Of a DNA stretch of 64,000 nucleotides, positions 62,309 to 64,000 are shown piece by piece (the stretch's first letter is position 1; each line of letters begins with the position of its first letter). A program made the position numbers and the translations under genes. The DNA lies in contig CAIKAF010000033.1 of the NCBI GenBank assembly GCA_903825395.1, positions 1 to 64,000 on the forward strand, given 5' to 3'. The notes under the pieces are model-generated. The model worked only from the letters and a program-made list of their open reading frames with translations. It had not been told where the DNA came from and searched no databases. The stretch is from an uncultured Flavobacteriales bacterium (GTDB lineage: Bacteria; Bacteroidota; Bacteroidia; CAIKAF01).

Positions 62309-62755
62309 TCAGATCTCTACGATAGAACCGCCAGCCTTTTGAATAGCTTCAGCGGCAGATTTAGAAAAAGCATGAACTTTAACGTTCACTGCAGCAGAAA
62401 TTTGACCGCGCCCAAGTACTTTAACCAAATCATTTTTAGAGATAAGGCCATTGGCACGAAGGGTATCTAGATTAATTTCAGTCAGACCCTTATCGGTAAC
62501 CAACGACTGCAACACATCTAAATTTAAGGGTTTGTACTCAACCCGGTTAAAATTCTTAAACCCAAATTTAGGTAACCGGCGTTGAATGGGCATTTGACCC
62601 CCTTCAAATCCAATTTTCTTTGAGTAACCAGAACGGGATTTAGCACCTTTATGACCGCGAGCGGAAGTGCCACCACGAGCGGAACCTTCACCTCGACCAA
62701 GACGCTTACTATTATGTACGGCTCCAGCCGCTGGTTTTAAATTCGAAAGATTCAT
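62309..62755 (-). CDS. rplO: 50S ribosomal protein L15
   Basis: A 148-residue protein. The ATG at 62755 (MNLSNLKPAAGAVHNSKRLG) is taken as start; the two extra upstream codons would need a TTG. Marks: GRGEGSARGGTSARGHKGAK, GYSKKIGFEGGQMPIQRRLP, and the C-terminal KVHAFSKSAAEAIQKAGGSI. It begins just after rpmD. Confidence 0.97.
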   Translation of the reverse strand: MNLSNLKPAAGAVHNSKRLGRGEGSARGGTSARGHKGAKSRSGYSKKIGFEGGQMPIQRRLPKFGFKNFNRVEYKPLNLDVLQSLVTDKGLTEINLDTLRANGLISKNDLVKVLGRGQISAAVNVKVHAFSKSAAEAIQKAGGSIVEI

Positions 62756-62757
62756 AA

Positions 62758-62943
62758 TCAAGATGTTTTTTCGACAACTACAAGGTGAGATACTTTGCTT
62801 ATCATTCCCTCAATTTGAGGAGTTAGGTTATGTTGAACCGATTGATTTAACCGTTTCAAACCAAGAGCTTGCAAGGTTAATTTTTGACGTTCAGGACGAT
62901 TAATCGCAGAACGAACAAGTTTTATAGAAACTGTAGTCGACAT
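62758..62943 (-). CDS. rpmD: 50S ribosomal protein L30
   Basis: A 61-residue protein with the normal core: VSIKLVRSAINRPERQKLTL and QALGLKRLNQSVQHNLTPQI. It lies between rpsE and rplO, the standard place. Confidence 0.96.
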   Translation of the reverse strand: MSTTVSIKLVRSAINRPERQKLTLQALGLKRLNQSVQHNLTPQIEGMISKVSHLVVVEKTS

Positions 62944-62946
62944 AAC

Positions 62947-63465
62947 TTATCCATTAAAAACATTAGACAACGGCAAACCACGCTCATTGGCCACGGTAAA
63001 CGCATCACGAAGACTAGCTAAACCTTCGATGGTGGCTTTAACCACATTGTGAGGATTGGAGCTACCTTTACTTTTACATAGGACATCACGCACACCAACA
63101 GATTCGAGTACTGCACGCATAGCTCCACCAGCGATAACTCCAGTTCCAGATGCAGCAGGCTTCATCAACACCAAGGAAGAACCATATTTGGCAATAACTT
63201 CGTGAGGGATAGTTCCTTTATGAACAGGAACTTTGATAAGATTTTTCTTCGCGTCATCCACAGCTTTGGCGATGGCTTCAGTGACCTCATTGGCCTTACC
63301 TAAGCCATAACCCACAACTCCATTTTCATTTCCCACTACAACAATGGCAGAAAACGAAAAGTGACGACCACCCTTGTTCACTTTTGTAACCCTATTGATG
63401 GCAACCAACCGGTCTTTCAACTCGATTTCAGTGGCTTTAACCCTTTTTAAACTAGACTGTGACAT
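62947..63465 (-). CDS. rpsE: 30S ribosomal protein S5
   Basis: A 172-residue protein important for decoding accuracy. The double-stranded RNA-binding domain contains [20 protein letters not shown] and [20 protein letters not shown]. The C-terminal domain has [20 protein letters not shown] and [20 protein letters not shown]. It lies three bases upstream of rpmD in reading order. Confidence 0.98.
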   Translation of the reverse strand: MSQSSLKRVKATEIELKDRLVAINRVTKVNKGGRHFSFSAIVVVGNENGVVGYGLGKANEVTEAIAKAVDDAKKNLIKVPVHKGTIPHEVIAKYGSSLVLMKPAASGTGVIAGGAMRAVLESVGVRDVLCKSKGSSNPHNVVKATIEGLASLRDAFTVANERGLPLSNVFNG

Positions 63466-63472
63466 AATGCAA

Positions 63473-63826
63473 TTAGAATTTTAAACCACCTTCACGAGCT
63501 CCTTCAGCTAAAGCTTTTACTCGACCATGATACAAATAACCACTCCGATCAAACTGAACATCAGAAATACCTAATGCGGCAGCGCGCTCGGCGATGGCTT
63601 TTCCTACCACTTGAGCTTGTGCCACCTTGGTTGAATTTTTATCGAAACCCTTCTCAGATGAAGACGCTGAAGCCAAGGTATGGCCTTTCAGATCATCTAC
63701 CAATTGAGCATAAATTTCTTTATTACTTCTGTACACAGACAACCGTGGGCGAGTTGCTGAACCCACTGCCGTTTTACGAATCCGATAGTGAATTTTCTTT
63801 CTACGTATTTGTTTATCCTTTGCCAT
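63473..63826 (-). CDS. rplR: 50S ribosomal protein L18
   Basis: A 117-residue protein that binds 5S rRNA. Marks: [40 protein letters not shown], and [20 protein letters not shown]. It lies between rplF and rpsE. Confidence 0.98.
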   Translation of the reverse strand: MAKDKQIRRKKIHYRIRKTAVGSATRPRLSVYRSNKEIYAQLVDDLKGHTLASASSSEKGFDKNSTKVAQAQVVGKAIAERAAALGISDVQFDRSGYLYHGRVKALAEGAREGGLKF

Positions 63827-63846
63827 ATCTGACGTTCATTAATGCT

Positions 63847-64000
63847 TTATTTCTTACCAGCAGATTTACCAGCTTTCCGACGAACAGCTTCACCCTGGAA
63901 GCGAATACCCTTTCCTTTGTATGGTTCAGGCTTTCTGAAGCTGCGAATTTTAGCAGCTACTTGACCAATCAATTGCTTATCAAAAGACTTGAGCGTAACC
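63847..64000 (-). CDS. rplF: 50S ribosomal protein L6, C-terminal part
   Basis: Partial: the window edge cuts the gene. The 50 visible residues read through [20 protein letters not shown], the hallmark of the L6 C terminus, and end in a basic AGKSAGKK tail before TAA at 63847-63849. It is the expected upstream neighbour of rplR. Confidence 0.95.
   Translation of the reverse strand, partial: VTLKSFDKQLIGQVAAKIRSFRKPEPYKGKGIRFQGEAVRRKAGKSAGKK

Overview
The window reads as the chromosome of a Bacteroidota bacterium. The evidence is ribosomal and RNA polymerase proteins of that lineage, promoters of the TTG-N18-20-TAnnTTTG type, C-terminal type IX secretion (T9SS) sorting domains with a YPNP motif on three proteins, a PorV/PorQ-like outer-membrane protein, and a radical SAM / LytM-like / GH3-like / RseP gene string. 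Assignment to genus is not possible by eye. No prophage, insertion sequence, CRISPR array or integron is seen.

Layout. 1-3.05 kb: two ECF sigma factor modules in tandem on the minus strand, each with a small membrane protein. 3.1-7.8 kb: purK, purE, a PorV/PorQ-like protein and a helix-hairpin-helix outer-membrane barrel on the plus strand. 7.8-9.2 kb: repeat-rich DNA with a broken T9SS-domain gene. 9.2-22.2 kb, minus strand: tRNA-Thr(TGT), tRNA-Tyr, tRNA-Gly, tRNA-Thr(GGT), tuf, tRNA-Trp, secE, nusG, rplK, rplA, rplJ, rplL, rpoB, rpoC, in transcription order. 22.6-23.0 kb: RNase P RNA. 23.0-29.8 kb, minus strand: rbfA, radical SAM protein, degenerate LytM protein, GH3-like protein, rseP, ALDH7-like dehydrogenase. 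29.9-34.6 kb, plus strand: CBS protein, PpiD-like chaperone, GGGP synthase, pnuC, nicotinamide riboside kinase-like gene. 35.1-39.3 kb, minus strand: DUF1501 and DUF1800 proteins and a SUMF1-fold protein. 39.6-40.6 kb: TerC. 40.8-55.2 kb: a sugar catabolic block. 56.3-64 kb, minus strand: the spc/alpha ribosomal operon from rplF (cut by the window edge) to rplQ, then a small secreted protein.

The sugar block is the most coherent accessory unit. One arm (plus strand) holds a BadF-type sugar kinase, a GH13 enzyme, an SLC45-like sugar transporter, beta-phosphoglucomutase, a GH65 maltose phosphorylase and a secreted T9SS-tagged amylase. The other arm (minus strand) holds zwf, pgl, edd and eda, the complete Entner-Doudoroff branch. 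Between them sits an NrtR-type regulator. Similar palindromes centred on a TATATTTG promoter element lie before both arms, so starch/maltose breakdown and the Entner-Doudoroff pathway look like one regulon.

The most unusual non-coding content is a family of five ~150-bp hairpin elements. Each has a nearly invariant 17-base apical sequence and stems that differ between copies yet stay self-complementary. All five lie downstream of a gene in the same relative orientation. There is also a ~480-bp duplicated structured element with a consensus promoter in both copies, and an array of small palindromes after the DUF1501 gene. These are the best candidates for something poorly described.
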